Source: Liopterus haemorrhoidalis (taxonomy: Eukaryota; Arthropoda; Insecta; Coleoptera; Dytiscidae). Taken from it: DNA of 64,000 nucleotides. The stretch spans positions 26,144,306 through 26,208,305 of the forward strand of contig OZ020616.1 in NCBI GenBank assembly GCA_963971575.1, read 5' to 3'. The notes under the pieces are model-generated. The model was given only the letters and a program-made list of their open reading frames with translations. It ran no database searches and was not told the DNA's origin. This document shows, piece by piece, positions 9,662 through 21,890 of this stretch (positions are counted from its first letter, which is position 1; each line of letters begins with the position of its first letter). The position numbers and the translations under genes were made by a program.

Positions 9662-10179
9662 CAGTGACGGGATTATATTTGCTCAACAACCGGTTCGCAG
9701 GGGTATTTGTTTAAAAACATATAATTTTCACAAAATTAAAAATAGTATTGGTTTGATCAATCCACGACTTAATTAAAAATAGTATATTTATTTAAATTAA
9801 ACATTAAGATATGTAATTATTTTAAATATTGCCAAATAGCTCTGGTTTTCAGTCACTTCTACTTCCGTTTTTGTTTTCACACGAAGATCATCCGAACTGC
9901 TTCTTAACCAATTTAGCACTATCGGTACTGGATCTCAATCTATTAAAGGCAAACCATTCAAATTAATAACCATTATATTACTTATATTTGAAACGATCAG
10001 TTTATTTCGTTTTTCTGTGCATATATTATTCATAAGGCTAAAGCCTCTTTCAGCTTCTGCTGAACTAACGGCTATGGTCAATCCATGTATCTAAAGTATT
10101 TTAACAATCGGTTCGACGAACTTAAAATTTCTTAACAAGCTCGAGCGAGCCGGTGCAAACCGGGTGAATCCCATCACTG
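9662..10179. mobile_element. Small hAT element with perfect 8-bp target duplication
   Basis: The inverted ends are CAGTGACGGGATT and, at the right end, the reverse complement of CAGTGATGGGATTCACCC. The flanks are GCCACAAG at 9654-9661 and again at 10180-10187. Its interior (about 9885-10082, minus strand) still encodes part of a hAT C-terminal region: SSAEAERGFSLMNNICTEKR, followed by a decayed stretch with one stop. It is therefore an internally deleted autonomous element. Its target duplication overlaps by three bases the CGCC duplicated by the errantivirus. Confidence 0.92.
9885..10082 (-). pseudogene. hAT transposase C-terminal remnant
   Basis: Translation of the minus strand gives the hAT dimerisation signature (AVSSAEAERGFSLMNNICTE) followed by LNGLPLID, a stop, and DPVPIVLNWLR. 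This is the conserved end of hAT transposases related to vertebrate ZNF862/KIAA1586-type proteins. It lies wholly inside the 9662-10179 element and is too short to act. Confidence 0.8.
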
Positions 10180-10186
10180 GCCACAA

Positions 10187-10745
10187 GGTATTTTTTAGCG
10201 TCAATATGACAAATAAGATCAGTTTTCAGCAGATCAATAAATTGGAAAAAATTCCTCACTTTCTTCTAGACCTTTTGGATATGATTTAATAAGTTCGGAA
10301 GATTACTTTATAATCTCTTCAGAAATAAAAAGCGCCATTCATCTTTTGATAAGCTTTTTGTCGTTTTGTCTGTGCAAAAAGCAAGGTATCAATAATGACG
10401 AGATATGTTTTGTTTTTAAACTTATCAGGAGAAGCTTGAAATTCAGTAAGGGGATCAAGAATACTAGACCAACTAAAATCATCATACGCATGATTTCGCT
10501 TGTGTACTCTTCAAGTTGCCAATAATTTTCCCACGCAGTAAAATCCACGACCACCTGGTATGTAGTAAGCTCTTACAGATTTTTTTTATAAAATATCGAG
10601 TAAACTTTAAACGAGTTGTTCGGCACTATGACCTTCCATATCCCAAAACTTTACAAATCTTTCTATCAGTCCAGACGGCAGAACAAATAGCACAATCAAG
10701 GTCAGTTGGTCTACATTATGTATATGGATATTATGGTTTTGTATG
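10187..10745 (-). pseudogene. hAT transposase pseudogene, 5' part
   Basis: On the minus strand, with several stops and frame changes, this encodes ERFVKFWDMEGHSAEQL, then DPLTEFQASPDKFKNKTYL and FIDLLKTDLICHIDAKKYL. These resemble the catalytic-core region of ZMYM1-like hAT transposases. The reading resumes beyond the inserted elements at 1721 and continues to 1500. The gene copy was thus one piece before the errantivirus and the small hAT element landed in it. It is non-functional. Confidence 0.6.
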
Positions 10746-10769
10746 AAGCAGACTCCAGCGAAACTGAAT

Positions 10770-12745
10770 AATATTTATATTTTTTATTTAATTTTTTTTA
10801 TTATTTTTTTTATTTTTTTTTATTATTAAATATTATATACTACATTTTATCTTACAACAATTAACTTATACTTAATAATAATTGTAATTTTCGCCTTTCG
10901 GCTTAAAATCTACTCTCCTTCTCCTCTAGTTAATATCTTCGTTGACTCCTTTCCTTAATTTCCTCCCTTCTGTTTTTCACTTCTTTCATCCATTCATACC
11001 CCTTTCCTGTTTCATCCAAAATTTCATTTCTCGTTTCCGTTCTTTGTCGTATTTCATCACATTCTTCCAACAAATGTTCCATTGTCTCCCTTACCTTCCC
11101 TGCACATGCTACATGTTCTTTCTTCCCCTTTTATCCAAAAATTATTGTCCCTCTCCTCATTTCCACATCTAAATCTCGCTATCACTTTTTTCTTCTCTCT
11201 ACTGCCTTTTTCTGTCAGATACTGTGGTTTTCTCACCGTCCATTTCTTTTCATATTTGTTAGTATACCTTGACTCTCTTATTTTTGTATCTTGCTCCGTT
11301 TGTTGTGTGTCGGTCATTCGCTCTGTTACTTCGTGCCCCAATTCTTCTCCATTCATTCTTTTTGCCGTCTTACTGCTGTTGTTGAGTAGCCACAATATTC
11401 GTACATTTCCTTCCTTTCCTTTTCCCATCTTGATAGTGGCTTTCCTTGTTGATTCCGTTTTTCCATTTCCCTCCAGCATTCATAAAGAATTTCTTTTTCC
11501 GGGTGTTTAATTATATTCTCTTCATATTTTATGGCTTTTTGACTGCCTCTATTTTCATTTTCTTCATTTTCGTCTCTTCCAGTATAATGTATGTTGGTGT
11601 ATTCGTGTCTACTCCCAACATCCATTTTAAGTATTTTATTTGTACTTTTTCTATATGTTCTCGTTCCGCCCATCTCCATACTTCTGCTCCATACATTATT
11701 ATATTTTTTAGCAACGCCTCGTACATGAGCATACGAGTTCTATAATCCCCTGTGAATTTCCGTTCCCCAATACTCCATACTTGCGGTAGGGCTAGCATGG
11801 CCTTCTTATATAATAGTCTCGTATGTGCGTCTGTTCCTCCGTTGCTTCTAAATTGGTACCCTAGGTATTTATATTCCTTTACTTTTTCTATTTTCTCTTC
11901 TCCCCATGTCCATTTTTCTACTTTCTCCCTTCCTCTTCCCTTTCGAAACAACATGATTTTAGATTTAGCTGCATTTAGTTTAAGTTTTTTCTTGGTTAGG
12001 TACTTTTCAAACCTTTTCAGCATTTCCTGCATTTCTTCTTCTTTTGTTGCCAACAAAACCATATCATCCGCATAGGATAGGGACATAACTTTTATCCTGC
12101 CTACCACCACTCCCCCTTCTTGTCCCTTTTTCAAGTGGATTTCCAGATCTGCTAAATATAGCGTGAACAGTATGGGGCTTAATGAGCATCCTTTCCGAAG
12201 TCCTTGAACTGTCCAAAACTCTTCGGTTTCCTTCTGTCCCACTCTTACCACATTGCTGGTTAAGTTTTATATTTCCTCTACTCTGTTGACAATTCTGTTT
12301 TTATTCCCAATTCCTTTAGGGTTTTAATCAACTCTGCTCTATCAACAGAATCGAACGCCGCCTTCAAATCGGCGAAAAAGGCGTACACTTTCTCTTCCTA
12401 CTATATAATTAACAATATAAATATTGTCCATAGGGCCTCTTTCTTTTCTAAATCCTGCTTGCGTATCTGGTATAATTCCTTTCTCTTCCGCTTCCTTTTT
12501 AATTTTTTCTTCAAGGATCATTGCATATAATTTGTATGCAGTATCTAGTAACGTAATCCCTCTGTAATTGTTTACATCTTTTTTGCTTCCTGTTTTATGT
12601 ATCGGGTGTATTATTCCTTTTCTCCATCTGTCTGGTAGTTGTTCCCCTTTCCATATCCTGTTTAGCACATTCGTTAACTTCGTTATTACATTCTCAGTTC
12701 CATATATCCATGCCTCATTTTTTAATTTTTTTTTATGTATTCCAG
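10770..12745 (-). pseudogene. LINE (non-LTR retrotransposon) reverse transcriptase remnant
   Basis: The minus-strand frames read in order. At 12745-12390: KNEAWIYG, then NNYRGITLLDTAYKLY and DTQAGFRKERG. After a frameshift: AFFADLKAAFDSVDRAELI. At 12251-11529: GCSLSPILFTLYLADLE and the catalytic YADDMVLLA, with the thumb region following. At 11679-11057: a C-terminal part with a cysteine motif (RTCSMCREGKG). At least three frameshifts and a TAA near 12270 kill it. The endonuclease and the first protein are missing, as in 5'-truncated copies. The 3' end is an A/T-rich tail near 10770-10850. The clade is uncertain (the I/Jockey/R1 range). Confidence 0.85.
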
Positions 12746-12892
12746 AATACTGGTTCCAATTTGACTGATTAATACTATAATAATCACATATTGTTATATA
12801 TGAGCTGACATGTATGATATATGTAGCTGCTCCTTTCCTTTGATTGTATGTAAAAGTATTTTCCTTTACAAGTAGAGTCAACATACACACTT

Positions 12893-13080
12893 ATACCGCA
12901 CGGAGCCCCTTTACAGGCTAGAATTCCTATACAACCTGGGGCTCCTATACAGCCCGAGGCCACTATATAGCCCCGGGAATTTTGTACAGATTGGGGACCA
13001 TATACTGTCCAGAGCCCTTATACTACCTGGGCCTGGGCCGGGTCCTGACCCGGTCTGCCAGCATCCAACTACATAAAGAC
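12893..13080. repeat. GC-rich degenerate tandem repeat (~20-bp unit)
   Basis: Successive units resemble 'cctatacagcccggggc' with variation (ctatacaacctggggct, ctatacagcccgaggcc, ctatatagccccgggaa, and so on). The stretch is strikingly GC-rich beside AT-rich DNA. No function is evident. Confidence 0.6.
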
Positions 13081-13234
13081 AAATATATGCCTGTTCTTAT
13101 GTACACTGTCAGCAAGATGACTGTGTAATTATAATTGCATCATTATAAATCTTATACAGTTTGTGAATAGCCTGTAGCATATGTTACCTTTGCTTCTGTG
13201 TAAATTCGACACTGGATTGATTTATTTTAACTGA

Positions 13235-13495
13235 TGATGATGGGTACCCGGTTACCACACTACCCTACCCGTTAAGCACGTACCCGGTTCCGGTTTTGAA
13301 TACCTGCTACTCATTATCTACCCATTACTCGTAACTAACGGGTAGTGGGTAGTTAACGGATAGTAGCTAATTAATGGGTACTGGATAATAAACAGGTAGC
13401 AGGTAATAAACAGGTAGTATGTAACTAACGGATAATGGATAAATACCGGGTAACGGGAAACTAAAGAGTAGCGGGTATTTGGCGAGTAGCGGGTT
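13235..13495. repeat. Degenerate GGGTA-type tandem repeat with inverted halves
   Basis: The first part carries tacccggtt/taccctacccgtt motifs. The rest carries the complementary aacgggtagtgggtag/aacaggtagcaggtaa motifs, so the block switches strand near 13330 and could fold on itself. It may be the end of a DNA transposon. No coding sequence. Confidence 0.6.
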
Positions 13496-13499
13496 CCTG

Positions 13500-15150
13500 T
13501 AATTTTTTATTTTTGTCATTCCTACTTGATAATATTAACTGATTTTTGTATATGTATTATTTTTCGTAGAAGTATGCGTGGATACGTTTGAAAATAAAAC
13601 TATTTAATACTAGTGGACCCGTTGCCAACTATGTTGGAAAACAAATCATTACCTTAATGTGGAACTTGCTCGATACCTCAGACTTCTTTCTCTAGCCATA
13701 CGCCTACCTTCATCCAATTCAAATTGAGTCAACTCTTCGCCCATTATTAAAAACTGGACAAATACTGAGTATTATTCCGAATTATTTATTCATTAACTTT
13801 TTAAGATGGTAAAACGATTCATTTTCACGCGTGCATTACTTTTATAATAATAAATCTGAAAAGGATTTGAGACGTTAAATTTAAAATATATTTATTAAAA
13901 TAAAATTTCCAATTACTTATATAATATAAACATACGCACACGGAAAAAAGCGCACATGAAAAAATACACACACGGAAAAAAGCGTACTTACACTATATCT
14001 CAAATCAGTTTGAAATATATCGTGAGAAACTATTACACAGTAAAACTTAATCGTTTGCCCGCTTTAATATATTGCGTTCACTTTTGTAAAGTCAAACCAG
14101 ATCTGGTTCTTTTGGTTACTTTTATAGTGTAGTATTATCTGTCGCATTTTGTAATACGTAACTAACAGGGGAAGTTCATTTTTTATGTTGTATGTTGACA
14201 ATACATTTATAATATTATCATAGTATTGGTTCACACGGATACGCCAAAGTCTGTTTACACCACAACAGTCACCAAAGTAACCAGATCTAGTTTCGTATTA
14301 CAAATTGAGACGGATTATACCGACTTTTAAATATAAATTTATCATTTCAAAATATTCCTTACGCTGCAAAACCCACTTCAGATTTGTTGGTTATGATCGT
14401 AACTATGATATTATTTATCTTTATGACATATGTCAAATGAACTGGCATTTTAAGAAAGTGAAATTTTTTACCATGTTTTAATACCAACATGACATACAAT
14501 TTCAAAGGTGCAAACTATTGAATGTATCAATTTGTAATTTTTACCAAAATATTTTAAATATTTCCAACCAATTTTAAAGTCACACAAATAAGTTGTCACC
14601 TAGTGACACTGAAATGAATGACCAAACTCGGCCGGTAATTCTTGGTAAAAATATTAATTTTAAGGCGAGTTTTACTCAATACATTACATTTACATTTTTG
14701 AAAATTTAAGACGTTAGATAATTTAAAACGTTAATCGTAGAAATAAAAAAATAATAAAGCATTTAAAAAATAATAATAAAGAAAAGAAAGTCACATTTTT
14801 CTTACTCACTTTCATCAAAACCAAATATTTTTTAAAATAATTATTTTTCTGCTACTATTTATAATTTTAATTTATATTATTTTTGTGTAAACAAATCAAT
14901 AAACAACTATTATTATTACGCGTTATTTATATGTCAATATAAACTCGGTGAGCTTCGGAATATTTCGTTACATTTCGGAACCTCGCTACAATTGTTTTAA
15001 GTTTCAGACAACTTCCACGCACCCACGCATGCATTGACACATGTTGGCGTATTATATTATAGATTTTTTAAATTATATGGGTTTTTAAATATTTAGAAAA
15101 ATATATTAATATGATGCAATCGAATTCAGTATCGGATTATGGTACGGACG
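13500..15150. other. AT-rich DNA with no recognised gene
   Basis: There is a short direct repeat, cacacggaaaaaagcg, at about 13938 and 13970. An 'agatctggtt...ggttactt' motif near 14100 has a partial inverted copy near 14275. Otherwise I see nothing. Confidence 0.6.
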
Positions 15151-15151
15151 A

Positions 15152-15545
15152 GCAGTGGCAGGGCCGGGCACCATTCTAAGGGGCGCCGAAACGATATATC
15201 AATAACATATAAATTAAAAATAAAATACAAATAAAAAATGCTAATAGAAACAAATTGTTAACAGGGCGTTAAATTTTTACTAAAATTAGTATGTTTTCGA
15301 AACTGTAACCAAGATATACAACTCTTTGACAACTCACCGAAAAATATACTCCTATAAGTAGAGCAGGATTTGCGTCATGTGCGCTCCTAGGCAGAAAGTG
15401 TTGTTTTACCCTCTTACAGCAAGAAAGAAAGGGAAGACGGATCGAAATGATGGTAAGAAAAAGATAGGCCGATAAACTGAAGCGCCCTTCTTGTTTGTAA
15501 ATCGTAGGCAACTGCCTAGGTATGGGTACCATAGTTTGGGAACGT
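15152..15545. mobile_element. Possible decayed hAT-type element
   Basis: It begins CAGTGGCAGGGCCGGGCACC and contains ggcgccgaaac and gcgccctt blocks, the style of hAT MITEs elsewhere in the window. The far end near 'atagtttgggaacg' is not a clear inverted copy and no target duplication was found. Low confidence. Confidence 0.35.
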
Positions 15546-15549
15546 CTAT

Positions 15550-17220
15550 TTTATGCGATAGACTAAAAAATACCTGGTATTTAACAAATCAAACATGATG
15601 TTTCAATAAATTGTCGTCATGTAACTAGTTTGCGAGCAAGGAACTTAATCTTACTCCACATTTATTCCGTCATCTAAGGCTTTCTTGGTAACCGTACGTC
15701 TGCTGATCGTGAATGGTCTGCCGATGAATCTATTGCCTTATGAGTTTCATTCCAGTGGAACATATCATCTCAGTTATACATAACTTTGTGCGAATAAACA
15801 AAGTTCATTGAATTAGTCCTAGTTTACAAATATCAATGTCCTGTCTATGTATCTGAGATGTCGAATGGAATACTCTCTCTTTCTAAATCAATTATACTTA
15901 ACTCATATCAATTACTGATACATCGAAAAAATTTTATCTGCAACACATTGTTTACAATTTTCCGGTTCTTGCAATATTTTTTGTGATATTGGATCAAGGT
16001 AATGAAGTTTAAGTTCAAGTTACGTAGAGCTCAGTTTGCACCAAAAATAAAGAATTTTCTAGAAAGAGGATTGCTCGTAGATAGAAAGTCCTTCATAAGT
16101 TAATTATTAAAAATTAAATCCATCGCTTAGCCATAAACACGCTCTGTATGTTCTAACGTGTTAGTATCCACTTTATAAAATAAAATGGTTTTATAATAAT
16201 TCGATGTCAAGGCTGATTAATGTTTTTTTAACCCGCATTGAAAAATGAAGGGGTTATTATTCTGTCTAAAATGGCACAAAACTTCAACGTAAGACGCGGA
16301 CATTATGCTAAACCGATAACGTTTTCATATGCAATGATAAAATAAGCGAAAACAATATTTTATCTGCTTTAAGAAATGACAGCCTTGCATGGATTTGGAT
16401 CCTCAAGCTGAATTTATAAAACCGAACGCAATAATATCTACTTTAACATGGTTTATGAATCAAATTCTCTGAGATTTATTCACATATAAAAATACTTCTA
16501 AAGGACATAAATAACATGATAAGTCTTCTCTTGATCAAAATTATTGTTCTTTAGAATTACTGGAATGATACTGAATAGCAACATTGCTTTCCAGACAAGC
16601 ACAGCCTAATTCGTTGGAAAGTAGATTTCTCTATTTAACTATTTACTTAACCAACAATACAAAGACAATACGAACAAATGATCAGCTCAGAAGATTGATC
16701 ATACGATACTTCTTTCTCAAGGACAAATAATAAGCACGAAAATTTTAATAAACAGACCGATCACTTTTAAAATTTGGTATTCATTTTGAATAAATGAAAA
16801 ATAGAGAATCGTAGAATAATTATACCTTAACATGATATTTACAAATAAAATTACTTTTATCAAATAGTAATTTTATTTGTGTGCTAATTTATCTTATTAA
16901 AATCTATAAATATATTTATAATATATATGCGAAATGTCAGTAAAAGTGGTGAGTGAAACGAGTGTTATCTCTTACTTTTGATAAATGAATGGTAGGTGCG
17001 AACAGAACCGCATGAAGTTATTTCACATGTGACTAAACACATCTCGTCACACAAGTGTTATTTTACAAGTATGGCAGCACTTCTCCGCTGTGATTACCAG
17101 ATTTACATTTGTCTTTCAGTAAGATACACTTCATGATTTCAGTAAAGAGTTACCCATGTTAAAATACGTATATTATAAGTTATATAATATATATTTCCAA
17201 CATATTTGTTCTAAATAATA
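15550..17220. other. AT-rich DNA with no recognised gene
   Basis: No reading frame with family resemblance is seen. It may include upstream parts of the second errantivirus, too decayed to recognise. Confidence 0.5.
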
Positions 17221-17221
17221 T

Positions 17222-17905
17222 ATACTATTGGCCGAATCAAAGACGATCAATTCAAACTTTCATCAATCAATGTGAAATTTGTCAAATTACAAAGTACTTC
17301 AGAAGACTCCTTAATTTAAAATTTAGTATCACCCCCACAGCTGTAAAACCATTTCAAATAATTTATGTAGACATAATTACATTTGAAAAGGCAAATTTTT
17401 TAACTATAGTTTTTTAACTATTCATTTATGCTCAAGCGTACAAGACTGAAATCTACAAACTGAAATCTGCACAAGGAATAGAAATTGTTAACAATTTAAT
17501 AAAATACTCATCATTGTATACCCATTCAAATAATTTCTGACAATGGGTTAGAGTTTAAAAATACAGTTCTTACAGAATTATTAGAACCACACAAGGTCAA
17601 ATTACATTTTCCTAGTTCACAACATCCAGAATCTAATTCAATTGTAGAACGTTTCCTTTTCACATTAATAGAACATTTAAAACTTTAAAGTAATCAAGAA
17701 TTATACAAGGAAGATCCAATCGAAACTAAAGTGTCTTACGCGATTTTAGCATACAATAATACTATTCATTCAACCACTAAACTAAAACCGTACGATATTA
17801 TAATAGGTCATACAGATGCCGAATCCCCATTTTACTTACATTTAGAAAAACAATTACTAAATAACTGCATCATTAAACATAGAAAAAAAAAAAAAAACAA
17901 AATTT
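17222..17905 (+). pseudogene. Decayed errantivirus integrase (second provirus)
   Basis: The region encodes YYWPNQRRSIQTFINQCEIC (zinc-finger end), then IIYVDIITFE (first catalytic Asp). After frameshifts and stops come pieces equivalent to the second Asp and the Glu regions, then SYAILAYNNTIHSTTKLKPY and IIGHTDAESPF. All parts align in order with the integrase of the intact errantivirus at 6740-7340. A long A run near 17885 precedes a break, where the ~290-bp repeat array begins. The continuation is at 26010. Confidence 0.85.
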
Positions 17906-17924
17906 TATATAAAAACTAGTTGAA

Positions 17925-19815
17925 AACTACATACCGTAGTTTTGATGGCCTCATTAGCCTAACATCCTCAGTTTTTAAAAAAACTTATGTATGAGTAACC
18001 TTTGTGAGCAAAAACCAAGCCGATATCTGATACACACTACACTCTTACGTCATACTGAGGAATGTACTCTCCGAATTTCTAATTTCTGACAAAAAATACT
18101 AATTTACCCTTGAGGAGTGAAATTTAAGAAAACTGTTAAAACACTGTCGCAAGATTTTAAAAAGTCACCTATATGCCAGAAAATAATTTTATAACTCAAG
18201 AAGCACAGGAGTTACGAAGGGTTTCTTCCGAATTTCATAGTAACTATAATTCACCCCTTTGGGAGTGAATTGGGACGAACTCCTATTTTTTTTAAACATA
18301 TGTATGGTTAACCTTTGTAAGCAAGAACCAAGTCGATAACTCATTAGTCCTAAGAGATATTGGGAATCCCTGAAATCAGATTTCACTCCTTTACACCCCT
18401 AAGGCCTAGAATTTCCTAAAATCCCTTCTTAATGGGTGCTTACATAATGCAAGGAATATACTTACCGAATTCCCCTATGTCCAAGGGATGTTCTATCGAA
18501 TAAAAAATACCTATTTACCACTTTAGGGGTGATATAAAACAAACAAACGTCAAAACGCTTCCTAAATATTTTGAAAAAACACCTATATGCAAAAGGATTG
18601 TTATAACTCGACAAACGCTGGAAATACGAAGGGTTCTATACTTCATCCAGAATGTAGATTCACCCTTTCAGAGGTTAATTACGGCAAAATCCTGAATTTG
18701 TATGTTATTTAAACATTTGTATAGATAACTATTTTAAGCAAAAACCAAGTCGATATCCCTGATAACAAGTCGATAACCCTGAAATCATATTTGACCCCCT
18801 TTTTAGCCCATTGAAGGTCGACTTTTGAAAAATCTCTTCGTAGTGGGTGCTTACATCATTGAAAGAATATTCTTTGCGAATTTCATGTATCTATGTCAAA
18901 GGAACATTCTTACGAATAAAAAATATCCATTTACCCCTTTAAGGGTGAATTTTAAAAAACCATTTCGAGATATTTTAAAAGACACCTATGTGCCAATAAG
19001 GAATGTTGCAATTAAACAAACATGGGAAACACGACGGGATGTGTAATTTGTATGGGTAATCTTTGTAAGCAAAGACCAAAGGTACCATGTCGGTACCTAA
19101 TTGGTCCTAAGAGACATTAAAGAATCCTTGAAATCACATTTCACTTAAGGGATAAAATTTAAAAAAAAAACTATCAAAACCATTTCGATATAACTTAAAA
19201 AGACACCTATGTGCCAAATAGGAATGTTATAACTCGACAAACACAGGAAATACGACGAGATATATAATTCAACCCAATTGTAGATTAACCCTTTTAGGGG
19301 TTGATTAGGACAAAATCTTGAAATAAGTTTTTTGGTATTTTATGGGTCATCTTTTTAAGCAAAAAGCCAGTCGATATCTTATTGATCCTTAGAGATATTA
19401 AGCAATCCTTGAAATCACATGACACCGCTTTTCACCTTTTAGGGATGAAATTTTAAAAAACTGTCAAAACCATTTCGAGATATTTTAAAAGCACAACTAT
19501 GCGTAGAAAAGGAATGTTGCAACTGAACGAACACAGGAAATACGATGGAATGTATAATTCACTCCGATTCTATATTCACCCCTTTATGGGTTGATTAGGA
19601 TATAATCCTGAAATAGGTTTTTCGGCATTTGCATGGGTAGTCTTTGTAAGCAAAAACCAAGTCGATATGTTATTGGTCCTTAGAGATACTAAGCAATCTT
19701 TGAAATCACATGACACCCCTTTTCACCCTTTAGGGGTGAAATTTTAAAAAACTGTTAAAACTATTTCGAGATATTTTAAAAAGACACCTATGTGTCAAAA
19801 AATATTGTTGCAACT
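17925..19815. repeat. ~290-bp degenerate tandem repeat array, left part
   Basis: Units contain the recurring blocks 'gtaagcaaaaaccaagtcgat', 'cacccctttaggggttgatt', 'gacacctatgtgcca' and 'aacacaggaaatacgacggg'. The last block recurs near 18190, 18605, 19010, 19230 and 19515, with spacing of 220-415 bases because of internal deletions. The array inserted into the second errantivirus and was later split by a LINE at 19815. The palindromic block cacccctttaggggtg recurs in most units. Confidence 0.8.
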
Positions 19816-20034
19816 ATTGAAAATGATATTGAAAATGATGATATTGTTGAAGAGGATAACGCGAATGAATTAATAAACAAAATTATCAATCAAAATGATT
19901 TCAACTTTAATTTGGAAGAAAATAGTTTTAATTCGAAACTTGTGTTCAAATAAAAGGGAGTGGAACTTGGTAATTCAAACTGATTCGGCTCTACATCAAG
20001 CATTATTGCAGATTGATTAAATAAATATAGGATG

Positions 20035-20335
20035 GGAACGTTGTAAAATAGAGAACCATGTAAGTGTTATTCGGTGTTTTAAATGTTCTAAATATGGTCA
20101 TATGAAATTTGAGTGTAATAGTGTAAGCCCAATATGTCCTCTGTGCATGGAAAACCACCTTCTTAAAGACTGCAAGGCTGAGGAAATGGACTATAAATGT
20201 GTGAATTGTAGTAATGCTGTCAAATCATTGAAACTGAACATAAATTTTAATCATTGTACCCTAGATAAAAATTGTCCATCTTACCTTAATGTAATCAAAA
20301 GCTTGACACGTAGAATTAATTATTCTGGTGCATAG
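20035..20335 (+). pseudogene. LINE ORF1 fragment with zinc knuckles
   Basis: A nucleic-acid-binding Gag-like protein, of which only the C-terminal part remains. From about 20035 the frame encodes CFKCSKYGHMKFEC (CX2CX4HX4C), CPLCMENHLLKDC and a longer Cys/His cluster ending in NCPSY. This matches the three-knuckle end of Jockey/CR1-type ORF1 proteins. Upstream codons are broken by stops. It ends at a TAG at 20334. Confidence 0.75.
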
Positions 20336-20339
20336 CAAT

Positions 20340-21027
20340 TAAAGACTAAACAAAAGGATATTGTTTACTTAAATGCCGAAAGTTACATAGCTCATAAGGA
20401 TGATATTGTACATTTTATTGAAATACATAGACCTCTTGTTATGTATTTCTCTGAAACATGTGTTACTGACAATATCTTGGATTCAGAAATTAGTATTAAA
20501 AATTATAGTTTAATATGATGTAACTCTGTAAGTCGACATACAGGTGGAGTTATAATACTATTGAAAAGCAGTTTAAAATTTAACGTGCTACATAATATTG
20601 CATTGGATATGAATGTGTGGCTTCTGGCAATTGACATTTTTCTGAAGATAATAAATTAATATTATGCACTGTTTACCACTCTCCTAATGCCAGTCATAAA
20701 TATTTTATTGATTTTATTGAATCGTTTTGTGAAGAACTTATACCTACTTATAAGTAACAAATTTATTATCTTAGGTGACTTTAATTTGAATTTGTTGAAA
20801 GATAATACGTATAGCTTACTTTTTAAAAATGTAATACGCAGTTTGGGTTTAAATCAAATTGTTAAAGATCCAACTAGCAAAACTCGTAATTCTGAAACTT
20901 TGATCGACTTTGTAGTAACTAAATGATTATTTACTTGGGGCAGTTGTTTTAAATTCACCTAAAATTACTGATCCCGATATGGTTAAGGTAACTTTGAAAG
21001 ATAATGTTCAAATAAATAGTAACAATT
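20340..21027 (+). pseudogene. LINE ORF2 endonuclease region, broken
   Basis: Pieces of an APE-type endonuclease are recognisable: VMYFSETCVTDNI, a TGGVIIL stretch, then FIILGDFNLNLL and SETLIDFVVTK (the G-D-F-N and D-x-x-x-x signature). Several stops and frame changes interrupt it. It continues after the inserted 21028-21890 segment. Confidence 0.75.
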
Positions 21028-21890
21028 AAAGTTGAAGCTGCAGAGTGATCAGCTGGTGGTAGGTTGGATATTAAATTAAAAACAGTATTTGTGTTTCGAC
21101 TAGTTTCGTGGGATTAAACCTCACATCATCAGGATTATATTTTCCTACAAGTTTAAGAAATACATTTCGTCACATTATATATAACAGAGAAAATGAGTTT
21201 TAAATAACAATATAATTTTTACAATACTGACCTATATCTGATAATTAATAGCAATTTCATAGTTTGATGTCGTGAAAAACGTGGTGTTCATAAACAATTG
21301 GTTTCCATGTGAAAATATCAAAATTTAAATTGAACTTGTCAATGTAAGAACAGTAGACATGTTAAAATGTATAAAATAGCATTCTTAAGCCAGTAAGAAT
21401 GTGGGAAACATCCCAAAGTATAAAAGTTAAACGTTAAAATAATTACATGTTGTATCACAGACAGTCAGACTAGAAGTAACTGGTGACTCGGAAACTAGTT
21501 GGTTAAGATACGTGCACGTGACATATCAACGGTAAGGCGCTAAATTTAAATAGTAAAGACAAATACAACCTTTGAAATGTCAGACATAAAATGTCTGATT
21601 ACCAAATATTAAATGAATTTAATGTTGAATAATACTCTCAATCAAATATAAAATCTAAACAGAAAGAGGGTATTATTCAGCATCAAATGTACATTAATAA
21701 TATTAAAATATATAGATATTAACTATAATAAGATATTATGAACAAGAACGTAAATGTCATATCTGCAGTTAAGGCATACAAGAGGCAGGAGAAGAAATCA
21801 GTCATATTTAATTTTGATTTTGTCGATCAGTAACTTGAAAACTTTAATCGAAGGGAAGTCTGTTTGTTCGTTAAGTAGGTGAGTGTATCT
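21028..21890 (-). mobile_element. Penelope-like element terminal fragment (non-coding)
   Basis: It interrupts LINE ORF2 and is bounded by a direct repeat, aatagtaacaat, at about 21016-21027 and 21891-21902. Near one end is the conserved 'gtttcgactagtttcgtgggattaaacc...catcatcagg' block of Penelope terminal repeats (shown here with its middle omitted). No reverse transcriptase or GIY-YIG coding region is visible, so it is a truncated copy. The assignment rests on the terminal motif. Confidence 0.65.
21090..21135 (-). ncRNA. Hammerhead-ribozyme-like core of the Penelope-like fragment
   Basis: On the minus strand the CTGATGA core element is at 21132-21126. It is followed by a potential stem II (gtgagg...tcccac), then GAAAC, a two-pair stem III (AC/GT around TA) and the cleavage triplet GTC. 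This is the minimal hammerhead arrangement known in Penelope-like elements. Stem I looks weak, so activity is doubtful. Confidence 0.55.

Noticed and set aside
14096..14290. Inverted agatctggtt/aaccagatct blocks as a MITE
   Set aside because: The similarity is short and imperfect and no target duplication could be defined.
15269..15532. 87-codon minus-strand ORF
   Set aside because: No family resemblance; it lies in a probable decayed hAT element.
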